14,290 nucleotides of DNA from an uncultured Bacilli bacterium (GCA_949440065.1 CASRZP010000029.1:1-14290), one strand, 5' to 3'; positions 1 to 8,392 are shown, counted from the first letter of the stretch. Made by a program: numbers and translations. Notes: generated by a model not told the origin, from the sequence alone.

Positions 1-1339
1 TTTGTAGTCTTGCTAATTCTTCTTCAAGTAATTGTACATCGGTATTGGTTAGACGATATAATTGTAAGGTTACAATAGCTTCTGCTTGTTCCATAGTAAA
101 ATCAAATTCTTTGACTAAATTTTCTTTAGCATCCGCTTTATTTTTACTATGACGAATTAAATGCACTACTTCATCTAAAATGGATAGACAACGAATAAAA
201 CCTGAGACAATATGTAAGCGAAATTTCTTATTGGCTAAATCGAACTCACATCTTTTGGTAATGACTTCTTTTTGATGATTGGTGTAAGCTGTTAAAATGT
301 CAATAAGCCCCATTAATTTAGGTCGACGATTAACTATGGCAATCATATTAAAGTTATAATTGACTTGAAGTTCGGTATTTTTTAGTAAATAGTTTAATAC
401 TAATTCACTATTGGCTTCTTTTTTTAAATCAATGGCAATTCTAAGACCATCTTTATCCGATTCATCACGTACTTCAAGGATACCATCAATTTTTTTATCG
501 ATTCTAATCTCATCAATTTTTCTTACTAACTGGGCTTTGTTTACCTCGTAAGGAATTTCAGTAACAATAATGGCTTTTTCTTTTTTTCCTTCTTCGATTT
601 GGGTTTTACTTTTTACAATAATTTTTCCACGTCCAGTGGTATAAGCTTGAATGATGCCATCTTTTCCTTCAACAATTCCTCCCGTTGGAAAATCTGGTCC
701 TAAGACATGTTTCATTAAATCTTCTAATGTAGCTTCAGGGTTATCAATGAGTTCAATGGTGGCATCGATTACTTCTCCTAAATTATGCGGTGGAATATTG
801 GTCGCATATCCTGCTGAAATACCATTGGTTCCATTGACAATTAAATTAGGGTATCTTGCAGGTAGTACCGTTGGTTCCATTAGGCTATCATCAAAGTTAG
901 GAGCAAAAACTACGGTATCTTTGTCTAAATCTTTTAATAGTTCATTACTAATCTTGGATAAACGTGCTTCAGTGTAACGATATGCTGCAGGACTATCTCC
1001 ATCAATACTACCATTGTTACCATGCATATCAATATAAGGATTTTTTACTTTCCAACTTTGACTCATTCTAACCATGGCATCATAAATACTAGAATCTCCA
1101 TGAGGATGTAATGTACCAATGACGTCTCCTACGGTTTTGGCTGATTTTTTATAAGGTTTGTCATAAGTATTTTTTTCTTTGTACATCGAATATAAAATTC
1201 TTCTTTGTACTGGTTTTAGTCCATCTCTTGCATCAGGAATCGCTCTATCTTGAATAATATATTTAGAATATCTTCCAAAACGTTGCCCCATGATTTCTTC
1301 AAGAGCATATTCTTTAATTTTTTCTAATTGTTCTTTCAT
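1..1339 (-). CDS. parC: DNA topoisomerase IV subunit A (ParC), 5' part
   Basis: This is the DNA-cleaving subunit of topoisomerase IV, which with ParE decatenates and relaxes chromosomes. About 446 residues lie in the window and the C-terminal end is cut off by position 1. The breakage-reunion domain is clear: HPHGDSSIYDAMVR (residues 78-91), the catalytic tyrosine in AAYRYTEARLS (Tyr122), and later NFNMIAIVNRRP. The quinolone-determining positions are Ser83 and Asp87 (E. coli GyrA numbering happens to coincide), so the wild-type, sensitive residues are present. The sequence resembles Gram-positive ParC/GrlA, and the parE gene upstream supports ParC over GyrA. The ATG is preceded by GAGGTG. 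It begins 15 bases after the stop of the unknown 145-residue gene, so the three genes are probably cotranscribed. The frame is open throughout. Confidence 0.95.
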   Translation of the reverse strand, partial: MKEQLEKIKEYALEEIMGQRFGRYSKYIIQDRAIPDARDGLKPVQRRILYSMYKEKNTYDKPYKKSAKTVGDVIGTLHPHGDSSIYDAMVRMSQSWKVKNPYIDMHGNNGSIDGDSPAAYRYTEARLSKISNELLKDLDKDTVVFAPNFDDSLMEPTVLPARYPNLIVNGTNGISAGYATNIPPHNLGEVIDATIELIDNPEATLEDLMKHVLGPDFPTGGIVEGKDGIIQAYTTGRGKIIVKSKTQIEEGKKEKAIIVTEIPYEVNKAQLVRKIDEIRIDKKIDGILEVRDESDKDGLRIAIDLKKEANSELVLNYLLKNTELQVNYNFNMIAIVNRRPKLMGLIDILTAYTNHQKEVITKRCEFDLANKKFRLHIVSGFIRCLSILDEVVHLIRHSKNKADAKENLVKEFDFTMEQAEAIVTLQLYRLTNTDVQLLEEELARLQ

Positions 1340-1354
1340 GTTACACCTCGTCAT

Positions 1355-1792
1355 TTATACGTTACAACAAATACTTTCCTTCATTTGTTTTAACAATTCA
1401 TCTATATATTGATAATAAAAATTAACTTTTCTTTTGTATGTTGCTTGAGATAATAAATCGATTGTTTTCTTTGTGTAAATGTAATTTAAAATGGTATCGT
1501 ACTTATCTTCTTTTAACCGTAAGGCTCCTTGGGATAGTCCGATGCATTCTTGAAATACTTCCTCTTCTGGATAAGATAGTGATGCTTCTTTAAATGATTC
1601 TTCCATGACTTCGTTAGATAGTAAGCTTAGAAATTTTTGAAAACGTAATTGGGCTTGTTCTAGGGATGATTTTAAAAGTAATGTTGTAATATCGCTTATA
1701 CTTAATACATCTTTTTGATATAAATAGTAAAAGGCATACCCAAACCCTGCATATTTGTTAATAATTGTTGCTAATGTAGTTTCATTAATCAT
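1355..1792 (-). CDS. Unknown 145-residue helical protein between parE and parC
   Basis: I do not recognise this gene. The 145-residue product has no signal peptide or clear membrane segment. It is rich in Leu, Lys, Glu and Tyr, looks mostly alpha-helical, and ends with a Cys-Cys pair (SICCNV). It has an ideal ribosome binding site (AAGGAG, 7 bases before the ATG). That site begins immediately at the ancestral parE stop codon at 1804, and parC follows 15 bases after its own stop. This spacing means it is translated as the middle cistron of the topoisomerase operon, where parE and parC usually adjoin directly. A role connected with topoisomerase IV is only an inference from position. The good translation signals and full-length frame make it a real gene. 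Confidence 0.8.
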   Translation of the reverse strand: MINETTLATIINKYAGFGYAFYYLYQKDVLSISDITTLLLKSSLEQAQLRFQKFLSLLSNEVMEESFKEASLSYPEEEVFQECIGLSQGALRLKEDKYDTILNYIYTKKTIDLLSQATYKRKVNFYYQYIDELLKQMKESICCNV

Positions 1793-1803
1793 AGAAAAAC
1801 TCC

Positions 1804-1860
1804 TTATACTCCATAATACTCATCTTCTAATGAAAATTCGACGTTTTCTTCGATCCATTC
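1804..1860 (-). pseudogene. Detached ParE C-terminal tail behind an in-frame TAA
   Basis: Reading on in the parE frame past the TAA at 1863-1861 gives EWIEENVEFSLEDEYYGV and then a second TAA at 1806-1804. ParE and GyrB proteins characteristically end their TOPRIM region with EPRR-x-[FW]-I-E followed by an acidic tail. The 18 codons therefore match the expected ParE C-terminus, with the stop replacing the second Arg/Lys. One base change (AAA to TAA) would be enough. The second TAA lies against the AAGGAG site of the next gene, which is the normal position for the parE stop. Nonsense mutation, programmed readthrough or a sequencing error are all possible. Confidence 0.85.
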
Positions 1861-3708
1861 TTATCTAGGTTCTACGCTATCACCCATTAAGACACTAACG
1901 CGTTTTTCAGCAAGGAAAGCATCATCAATGTTTACACGAATTAAGGTTCTCGTCTCTGGGTTCATGGTAGTACTTGCTAACTGATCAGCATTCATTTCTC
2001 CAAGTCCTTTATATCTTTGTATTTCACACTTTTTATTTCCTACTATTTCTTTCATTTCTTCAACACTATAAGCATATTTTACTTCTTTGCCACTGGTGAT
2101 TTTAAATAACGGTGGTAAGGCAATATATAATCTTCCATCTTCAATTAATGGACGCATATAACGGTAGAAAAAGGTTAAAAGTAAACACTGGATATGGGCT
2201 CCATCATCATCAGCATCGGTCATGATGATAACTTTACTATATTCAGCATCGTTAATATCGAAATTACTTCCCATTCCTGCTCCAATGGTATATATCATCG
2301 TGTTGATTTCTTCGTTTTTCATCATTTCATCGATTCTAGCCTTCTCGGTATTTAATACTTTACCTCGAAGTGGTAAGATGGCTTGAAACTTTCGATCACG
2401 ACCTTGTTTAGCACTACCTCCAGCAGAATCTCCTTCAACAATAAATAATTCTTTTTTTGTTTTATCTTTTGATTGCGCTGGGGTAAGTTTTCCTGATAAA
2501 GCACGCTCTTTGGGGTTTTTACTTTTTCCTTTTCGTGCTTCTTCTCTTGCTTTTCGAGCAGCTTCCCTCGCCATTTTGCTACGTAGTGATTTTTCAACAA
2601 TATCGGATGCTGTTTTTTTGTTTTCTTCTAGGAAAAATTGTAACTTTTCTCCCATAATGGCTTCTACTGCTGTTCTAGCCTGAGGTGTACCTAATTTTCC
2701 TTTGGTTTGTCCTTCAAATTGAAGCAAATTTTCAGGAATTTTTAAACTGATGATGGCCGTTAGTCCTTCTCTAACGTCACTTCCTTCAAAAGCTTTTTCC
2801 TTACCTTTAATATAACCATTATTTTTAGCATAATCATTGAATGCTCTAGTTAAGGCTGTTTTAAAACCTACTTCGTGGCTTCCACCGTCGATTGTTTTGA
2901 CATTATTAACGAATGAGACAATATTTTCTTGATAAGTATCGGTATATTGCATCGCAATATCCACTTGTATTTTATCTTTCATACCAGAAAAGGTAATGAC
3001 TTTATGAAAAGGTGTTTTATCTTCGTTTAAATATTCAACAAAGGCGACTAGTCCATTCTCGTAATAAAATAAAGATTTTCTCTCATCCGCTTCATCTACT
3101 ACTTCGATGGTTAACCCTTGAATTAAAAAGGCTGACTCTTGCATTCTCTCGCATATGGTGGTATAAGAAAAATTCGTCGATGAAAATATCTCAGGATCAG
3201 GCATAAAATGCACCGTGGTTCCTGTTTCCCTCGTTGTTCCTATTTTCTTTAGAGGAATAGCCACATGTCCTCCATTTTCAAAACGAATAAAGTACTCTTC
3301 TTTGTCCTTTTTAATCGTTACTTCTACCCATTTACTTAAGGCGTTAACAACACTTGCTCCAACGCCATGTAAACCTCCTGATACTTTATAACCAGACTCT
3401 TCAAATTTTCCTCCAGCGTGTAAAACCGTAAAAATAACTTCTGGCGTACTCTTACCAGAAGCATGCATTCCAACAGGAAGCCCACGCCCCTTATCCATAA
3501 CCGAGATACTTTTATCATGATGAATCGTAACTTTTATATAATCTCCAAAACCATTAATGGCTTCATCTATTGAATTATCTACTATCTCCCACACAAGATG
3601 ATGCAATCCTCTTTTATCGGTAGATCCTATATACATACCAGGTCGTTTTCTAACAGCCTCTAGTCCTTCTAAAATCTTAATAGAATTCTCATCATATTTT
3701 AATGCCAT
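1861..3708 (-). CDS. parE: DNA topoisomerase IV subunit B (ParE), lacking its last residues
   Basis: ATPase subunit of topoisomerase IV, partner of ParC. The 615-residue product has the GHKL ATPase fold (EIVDNSIDEA at 41-50, DKGRGLPVG at 72-80, GGLHGVG at 111-117), the transducer lysine in QTKGK (334-338), and a TOPRIM domain with EGDSAGG (425-431), PLRGK (446-450), DADDD (498-502) and RYKGLGEM (565-572). The stretch QGRDRKFQAILPLRGK favours ParE over GyrB. I start at the ATG at 3708, not at an upstream in-frame codon at 3768. It has GGAG 8 bases upstream, begins MALKYDENSI, and the upstream extension would read through the promoter. The frame stops with TAA right after VEPR, although family members continue with a second Arg and [FW]IE. 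That tail remains readable downstream (see 1804-1860). Whether the truncated subunit is fully active is unknown. Confidence 0.95.
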   Translation of the reverse strand: MALKYDENSIKILEGLEAVRKRPGMYIGSTDKRGLHHLVWEIVDNSIDEAINGFGDYIKVTIHHDKSISVMDKGRGLPVGMHASGKSTPEVIFTVLHAGGKFEESGYKVSGGLHGVGASVVNALSKWVEVTIKKDKEEYFIRFENGGHVAIPLKKIGTTRETGTTVHFMPDPEIFSSTNFSYTTICERMQESAFLIQGLTIEVVDEADERKSLFYYENGLVAFVEYLNEDKTPFHKVITFSGMKDKIQVDIAMQYTDTYQENIVSFVNNVKTIDGGSHEVGFKTALTRAFNDYAKNNGYIKGKEKAFEGSDVREGLTAIISLKIPENLLQFEGQTKGKLGTPQARTAVEAIMGEKLQFFLEENKKTASDIVEKSLRSKMAREAARKAREEARKGKSKNPKERALSGKLTPAQSKDKTKKELFIVEGDSAGGSAKQGRDRKFQAILPLRGKVLNTEKARIDEMMKNEEINTMIYTIGAGMGSNFDINDAEYSKVIIMTDADDDGAHIQCLLLTFFYRYMRPLIEDGRLYIALPPLFKITSGKEVKYAYSVEEMKEIVGNKKCEIQRYKGLGEMNADQLASTTMNPETRTLIRVNIDDAFLAEKRVSVLMGDSVEPR

Positions 3709-3739
3709 GCTATCAACTCCTACATCTTCTATATGTATT

Positions 3740-3768
3740 ATTATAACGAAAAATAAAAAACCTTTCAA
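3740..3768 (-). promoter_or_regulatory. Promoter of the parE operon
   Basis: On the minus strand there is TTGAAA (3768-3763), a 17-base spacer and a perfect TATAAT (3745-3740). This fits a vegetative sigma-70/SigA promoter with one mismatch in the -35 box. The predicted transcript would begin near 3733, giving a leader of about 25 bases that holds the GGAG ribosome binding site of parE. It also argues against a parE start upstream of 3708. Confidence 0.75.
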
Positions 3769-3910
3769 TTAAAAGATGAAATTTTTTCTCTTCCACCTGT
3801 TTTGATACTTTTTATTTTCTTCTATTTATATTATAAACGGAAAATAAACTTTTTACATCAAAATGAAAAATATTTTTACTTTTTTTGTTATCTATTCTAT
3901 GATTTTACGA

Positions 3911-3939
3911 TAAAATAAAAAAGCAAATTATTTTTTGCT
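3911..3939 (-). terminator. Intrinsic terminator after the truncated paralogue
   Basis: On the minus strand the 6-base-pair stem AGCAAA/TTTGCT (3939-3934 with 3927-3922, six-base loop) is followed directly by a T-rich run (TTTTTATTTTA, 3921-3911). It lies 16 bases past the stop codon at 3955, where a minus-strand transcript would end. The stem is short and AT-rich, so efficiency is uncertain. Confidence 0.6.
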
Positions 3940-3954
3940 ATTTTCACACTACTT

Positions 3955-4416
3955 CTAGTGGCGTCGCATCAATTTTGTGTAAATTACATCTTGAACAAAT
4001 TGATGTTCTACAATATTGGTGTATCGATCTACGCTCCATGTGTTTCTTCCTTTATTGTAGGTATGGTTCCAATAATCATACAAAATAGAATATAAATTAT
4101 CATAATTATAACGAGCCTCATCATCAGCTGTTCCGTAAACATCTCCCAACACTAAAGGAAAAGAATGAGTAGTAGCTAAACTAATGGCCTGTTCCATAGA
4201 ACAACCTTGGGCAATAACTAATGTATCCATAACAGGAAAAAGGCTAGAAGGAATTTCTCTATATTCAGGAAGATACAATCGTTCATGGGGGTCAAGTTTG
4301 GGCTTTTTTGGATATTCTTGTGTATGTTCAAGAAAAAAACTACAACATACATTTCCCTTATAACCGAAAATTTCTCTATTTCTCCTTTTATTTTGTTGGT
4401 TATTGATTGAAAAAAG
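3955..4416 (-). pseudogene. N-terminally truncated tandem copy of the 287-residue protein
   Basis: The C-terminal part of this frame is clearly related to residues about 190-287 of the neighbouring 287-residue protein. Shared elements in order are L-x-I-x-QG, A-x-SLAT, GDVY and NYDNLY, with a similar Arg-Arg ending. Similarity reaches further up to FGYKGN (near 4368), matching YGIRGE at residues 130-135 of the neighbour. Above that the relationship stops, and a TGA closes the frame at 4419-4417. The frame has no ATG or GTG and no ribosome binding site. The only possible internal start is a TTG at 4278 without a Shine-Dalgarno sequence. I read it as the decayed remnant of a tandem duplication. 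The open frame of about 150 codons and the terminator behind it leave room for a short expressed product. The function of the family is unknown. Confidence 0.7.
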
Positions 4417-4517
4417 TCAAGTAGTTATATTATAAATCTTCTTGTTATTTTGTTATCATCTTAAACTTTTTTTTATTCTTAAACTTATTCGTAATTATTT
4501 CTGCTATTCATTCTTAC

Positions 4518-5381
4518 CTACATATATCTTCTAAAAGGACCTTTTACTAAAATCAAGTCTTTAATCATTAGCGTATCATCTGCCATAGTTTCTTTTTTTC
4601 GAATAACTTTTTTACCTCCGTCATAATATTGACAAAGGTCTTGACAATATTTGTATAAATTATCATAATTAATCTCAGTTTGATAATCCAATTCTGAATA
4701 AACATCCCCAAAAAGCAAGCTATAATCACATATTGTAGCTAAACTAAATGCTTTTTCAATATTTCCTTGAACAATGATTAAAGTGCTTCTCATTGGGTAA
4801 TTACTTATTCGATATTTACGCTCTATGAAAATAGGTTTTTCCTCCTGTTTCTTCTTATATTCATCATATAACTCTTGGTTAGCTTCCCCATTTATATAAT
4901 ATTCAGAACCATCGCTATACCCACCCACGGGCTCATATTCTTCTGATAAGTGAAGTCCGGCGTTAAGAGCAAAAAACTCTCCCCTTATACCATACCACAT
5001 TTTGAATGGATTACTGCGATAATAATCTTTTGTCACAAGATACCAATGTTGAGGTATGTAACCTTCTGGCTGTTTTAAGATATTTCTATCATGTTCATTA
5101 CGATTATAATTAACAAATCTAGCCATGGATAAAGCCATATTAGGTGCTTCCTCAAAAACATATTGATATGGCTCTATTCTATGCGTTTTATCACCATCAT
5201 AGAAAAAATCATTCTTAACAATTTCCTCTAGAAAAAGTTTTTGTCGTATCAGATTATACTTCATCTGATACATATTCCATTTGATTCGTGCTATGTTTTC
5301 TTCTGGGTTTGCATTTTTGCCTTTATCAAAATGCCTTAATTCCATTGGTCTTGAATAATCAGTGTTAAATTTTGATTCCAT
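4518..5381 (-). CDS. Unknown 287-residue tyrosine-rich protein
   Basis: I do not recognise this family. The product has no signal peptide or membrane segment, so it is probably cytoplasmic. It is notably rich in Tyr, Asn and charged residues. The N-terminal half is likely helical (residues 28-60), and a hydrophilic Glu/Lys-rich linker (about 165-188) precedes a compact C-terminal module. That module carries LIIVQG (201-206), SLAT (213-216), GDVY (225-228) and NYDNLY (238-243), and it is what the truncated copy downstream shares. Translation signals are excellent: AAAGGAGG lies 7 bases before the ATG. It follows the 743-codon gene on the same strand with a 90-base gap, so it may be cotranscribed with it or have its own promoter. 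I could not identify a convincing -35/-10 pair there. Confidence 0.85.
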   Translation of the reverse strand: MESKFNTDYSRPMELRHFDKGKNANPEENIARIKWNMYQMKYNLIRQKLFLEEIVKNDFFYDGDKTHRIEPYQYVFEEAPNMALSMARFVNYNRNEHDRNILKQPEGYIPQHWYLVTKDYYRSNPFKMWYGIRGEFFALNAGLHLSEEYEPVGGYSDGSEYYINGEANQELYDEYKKKQEEKPIFIERKYRISNYPMRSTLIIVQGNIEKAFSLATICDYSLLFGDVYSELDYQTEINYDNLYKYCQDLCQYYDGGKKVIRKKETMADDTLMIKDLILVKGPFRRYM

Positions 5382-5471
5382 AATGATTCCTCCTTTTGTA
5401 TGTATTATTCTTAGTTACAAAGCAATAGTAACAAGTAATTACTACTATAACACAACTCTTTTTATTTTACA

Positions 5472-7703
5472 CTATAATTTCAAATTTTTTTCTTTCTCTT
5501 TTTCTTTATCCTTAGACTTATTTTTAATCATCTTGATAAATTCCTGTGTTATAAAGTATACTTCCTTTTCATTTAAATAATCGTCTGTTAATTCTTGGGG
5601 ATTTTTCTTATTTCTTTTTGCCATAAAACTTAATTCTTTCTCATCGAATTCTATAGCTGCCACACTAGACTCATCATTAGAAAAGAAAATAACTAAATGA
5701 GCAAAACGAGGAAATATTTCATATATTACTTCTTCATCTTTTATTTCATAAAAACTTTCGTAATAAGTTAACCATCTAGGCTTATAATAACGTTTGTGCC
5801 AATATTGTTTATAATCTTCATGTTTTTCTTCGTCATAATAACTATTCTTAGCTAATATTTTTTCTTTTGAATACCAATGATTAGCATCACTTTTTATCGC
5901 ATAAAACAGCGTTTCAACAAAATTATATAGTTGATAAAAACCATCTTTATCTCTTATAAGATTAACATTCCCCTCTTCTTCTAAATATATCGTTCCTATT
6001 TTTGCATTTAAAAACGTCTCTTCACTTATTCCATCTGTAATACCAGAAGCAGAAAGTGTTTTTACGAGGATAGAAGAAGGAATTCTCATCTTATAAATGT
6101 AAGAGTCTTGAAATACTGGACCTAATAGGCCTAAAGGATAATTCAATCTTACATATTCAAAGTCTTTTTTACGATATAATGGTCCTGATATGAGGACAAT
6201 ATTTCTTGGAATATCAATTACTTTAGAGTAAACAAATTCCTTAAAACGTTGTAAAAATTTTGCTTCCTTGCTACTTAATTCGACATCTTCTAAAGAAATT
6301 TGAATCTCCTTTAAGTCATCAAGAATATTATAATTAATATATCCTTTTTCCATAAGCAGTTTAAAAATTAGATAATTCGGATCCTTATTTGTATTACCAT
6401 TCAAATAATGCATTGTATATAATGTGGTACGAGAAATCCAAGGGGCACATCTTATAAATTTTTGACAAAGTTCATCTAATTTATCATCAGATACTTTATG
6501 GTTATCGTAATAATTCTTTAACCCTTCCATTATATTTTCTTCATCAAATGCTAGGATAAAAGCTAAAATTTCTTGGTTCTTTAAAATTGAATCTAAATTG
6601 TAACTTTTTTCCTTTCCTTTTATAATTTTACTTACTAATTTAAGATAAGGATGAAAAAAATCTGGAATATTATTGCCTTTTAAAATAGAAGAAATTTTAT
6701 TCGACACAATATTTTTATAACACTCCTTTTCAAATAAAGTGTCCCCAAGATTAATTCTAGAAGACTTTAAAATATTACACGTTTCTACTCTAAATTTAAA
6801 TTGATAAAATTCCTCTAATTCTTCTTTGGTTATTACATGATGCCCATAATCACAAAAAACCTCATAAAGGCACTCTAGCTCTGCTACTTTTTGTTTTAGT
6901 ATTCCAAAATTCTTTGTATAATACCAGTCTCTTTTAGAAAGAGGAACGCTTTCTTTTTCTCTTAGATCATCCTTTAAGTTATCGAGTTGTTCTTTTAGTT
7001 TACTTGCTTCTATCTTGTGATGATAAACGTATTCTTCTAAAACTTGTTCCATTAAAATGATATAAGAAATTGAAGCATGATGATTTAGTTGTCTTACTTC
7101 TTGATAAAAAGGATGATGTAGGATATGCAGTAAATGTCTTAAACGACGAAATTGATTATCTTTTGCTTCACTAGTGTTTTTTAAGGTAGAAGATGACATA
7201 CTATTTTTCCTATCGTATTCTCGAAAAGAGGTTTGAAACTCCTTGGTGATTGCTGTTTTTTGGTTGATAAATACAATTAAAGAACTCGATAAGTTATTTA
7301 TCTCTTCTTGAAGGGCTCGCTTTTTATTCGGTAAAAGAAAAACTTTTTCCTTGGCGATTTCTTGTAATGCTACTAGACGAAGAGTTACTTGATACTCTAA
7401 ATCTATTACTCTCTCAAAATATAATTTTAATTTTCCCATCTTAGTAATTAAAGTAACTTCATCATACCCTGGTACTTTTTCTAATGGCACAAAATAACTC
7501 GTCATTTCCATTGGTCCTAAATTATCGATTAAATGTTCCGTTAACATATTCATTTCATCTCGTAAATATTCATGGCAAAAATTCTCACTAAAAAGGCTTC
7601 TTGTCGAATGAATAATCGTTAAATATTCCTTCTTAAACTGATCAATTTGCAAAAGAACATCAGGATAATCAATAAAATCTTTCCTGTTAGGAAGGGAAAT
7701 CAA
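5472..7703 (-). CDS. Unknown ~743-residue protein with uncertain start
   Basis: I do not recognise this large protein. It is mostly helical, with a likely coiled coil near residues 220-275 (ASKLKEQLDNLKDDLREKE), a Trp/Tyr-rich stretch near 630-670 (ANHWYSKEKI ... YWHKRYYKPRWLTYYESFYE), and a Lys/Glu-rich C-terminal tail (KDKEKEKEKNLKL). No enzymatic motif is visible. The coordinates use a TTG at 7703, but it has no ribosome binding site. The frame stays open up to a TAA at 7823-7821 with no ATG, GTG or further TTG. That upstream frame reads as a hydrophobic segment (about 7765-7808) followed by KQLFKRKQAYVEALAQFSDL, which looks like a membrane anchor and juxtamembrane helix. The protein may therefore be membrane-anchored, with a non-standard or lost start codon. 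The poly-T sequence could also mimic an anchor by chance. Confidence 0.75.
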   Translation of the reverse strand: MISLPNRKDFIDYPDVLLQIDQFKKEYLTIIHSTRSLFSENFCHEYLRDEMNMLTEHLIDNLGPMEMTSYFVPLEKVPGYDEVTLITKMGKLKLYFERVIDLEYQVTLRLVALQEIAKEKVFLLPNKKRALQEEINNLSSSLIVFINQKTAITKEFQTSFREYDRKNSMSSSTLKNTSEAKDNQFRRLRHLLHILHHPFYQEVRQLNHHASISYIILMEQVLEEYVYHHKIEASKLKEQLDNLKDDLREKESVPLSKRDWYYTKNFGILKQKVAELECLYEVFCDYGHHVITKEELEEFYQFKFRVETCNILKSSRINLGDTLFEKECYKNIVSNKISSILKGNNIPDFFHPYLKLVSKIIKGKEKSYNLDSILKNQEILAFILAFDEENIMEGLKNYYDNHKVSDDKLDELCQKFIRCAPWISRTTLYTMHYLNGNTNKDPNYLIFKLLMEKGYINYNILDDLKEIQISLEDVELSSKEAKFLQRFKEFVYSKVIDIPRNIVLISGPLYRKKDFEYVRLNYPLGLLGPVFQDSYIYKMRIPSSILVKTLSASGITDGISEETFLNAKIGTIYLEEEGNVNLIRDKDGFYQLYNFVETLFYAIKSDANHWYSKEKILAKNSYYDEEKHEDYKQYWHKRYYKPRWLTYYESFYEIKDEEVIYEIFPRFAHLVIFFSNDESSVAAIEFDEKELSFMAKRNKKNPQELTDDYLNEKEVYFITQEFIKMIKNKSKDKEKEKEKNLKL

Positions 7704-7754
7704 ATCACTAAATTGGGCAAGGGCTTCAACATACGCTTGTTTTCTTTTAAAAAG

Positions 7755-7782
7755 TTGTTTAAGGAAAAATATTTGATAAAAT
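7755..7782 (+). promoter_or_regulatory. Probable promoter of the yigZ-like gene
   Basis: There is an extended -10 element TGATAAAAT (TG at 7774-7775, TAAAAT at 7777-7782) with a weak -35 TTGTTT (7755-7760) 16 bases upstream. The transcript would begin near 7789 and include the AAGGA ribosome binding site at 7796-7800. The element overlaps the upstream open frame of the divergent 743-codon gene. Confidence 0.45.
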
Positions 7783-7810
7783 AAAAAAAGAAAGCAAGGA
7801 ATGGAAATAA

Positions 7811-8392
7811 ATGAAAACGATTAATGAAAATGTGGTCACCAAATTAGAAATAAAGCGTTCAATTTTTATTAGTTATTTATACAAAATAGATACAATAGAG
7901 GAAATAGCGAATATTATAACTTCTATAAAGCAAGAACATAAGGGTGCTAATCACTATTGTTATGCTTATATTTTAGAAAACTTAAAAAAAGCAAGTGATG
8001 ATGGAGAACCTAGTAAAACAGCAGGAATGCCCATTTTAAATATTTTAGAAAAAAATGAGCTTGATCATATTTTATGTGTTGTTGTTCGCTACTTCGGTGG
8101 AATTAAATTAGGAGCAGGTGGTTTAGTGCGTGCTTATAGTGAAAGTGCTAAACTTGCAGTAAATAAAGCAGATATTATCAATTATTCTTTAGGATATCAC
8201 ATCATTATCTCTTGTGATTACAAGCAATTAGCTGAACTATCTTGGTTAAAACCTTATATTATCGATATCCAATATTTAGACAAAATTAAAATAGAGGCAA
8301 AAGTAAGTAAAGAAGAGTATATGAATATAACAAAATTAAACTTAGACACCCTTCCTTTAGGAGAATGTCTAGTACAACAATCAAAGGAGTAA
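7811..8392 (+). CDS. yigZ: YigZ/IMPACT family protein (UPF0029)
   Basis: This 193-residue protein belongs to the YigZ/YvyE branch of the IMPACT family, small cytoplasmic proteins found in most bacteria. Eukaryotic IMPACT acts on translational control through GCN1. The bacterial role is poorly defined. The hallmark motifs are present: SDDGEPSKTAG (62-72) and VVVRYFGGIKLGAGGLVRAY (90-109). The C-terminal DUF1949-type domain (about 128-190) completes the usual two-domain layout, and the length is slightly below the roughly 205-215 residues usual for the family. The ATG at 7811 has AAGGA 10 bases upstream. An ATG at 7801 is out of frame and closes after seven codons. The gene stands alone on its strand, diverging from the 743-codon gene. 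Confidence 0.92.
   Translation: MKTINENVVTKLEIKRSIFISYLYKIDTIEEIANIITSIKQEHKGANHYCYAYILENLKKASDDGEPSKTAGMPILNILEKNELDHILCVVVRYFGGIKLGAGGLVRAYSESAKLAVNKADIINYSLGYHIIISCDYKQLAELSWLKPYIIDIQYLDKIKIEAKVSKEEYMNITKLNLDTLPLGECLVQQSKE

Noticed and set aside
651..977. Open frame of 108 codons on the plus strand
   Set aside because: Antisense to intact, motif-bearing parC; no ribosome binding site or recognisable product.
1861..3708. Assignment as gyrase subunits (GyrB/GyrA) instead of topoisomerase IV
   Set aside because: QGRDRKFQAILPLRGK and the sequence around DADDD match ParE better, and HPHGDSSIYDAMVR in the partner matches Gram-positive ParC.
3709..3768. Longer ParE N-terminus beginning at 3768
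   Set aside because: It has no ribosome binding site, its codons run through the TTGAAA/TATAAT promoter, and family members begin near MALKYDENSI.
5489..5520. Pyrimidine-rich repeat-like tract
   Set aside because: It is explained by the Lys/Glu repeat tail (KDKEKEKEK) of the 743-codon gene; no separate repeat element.
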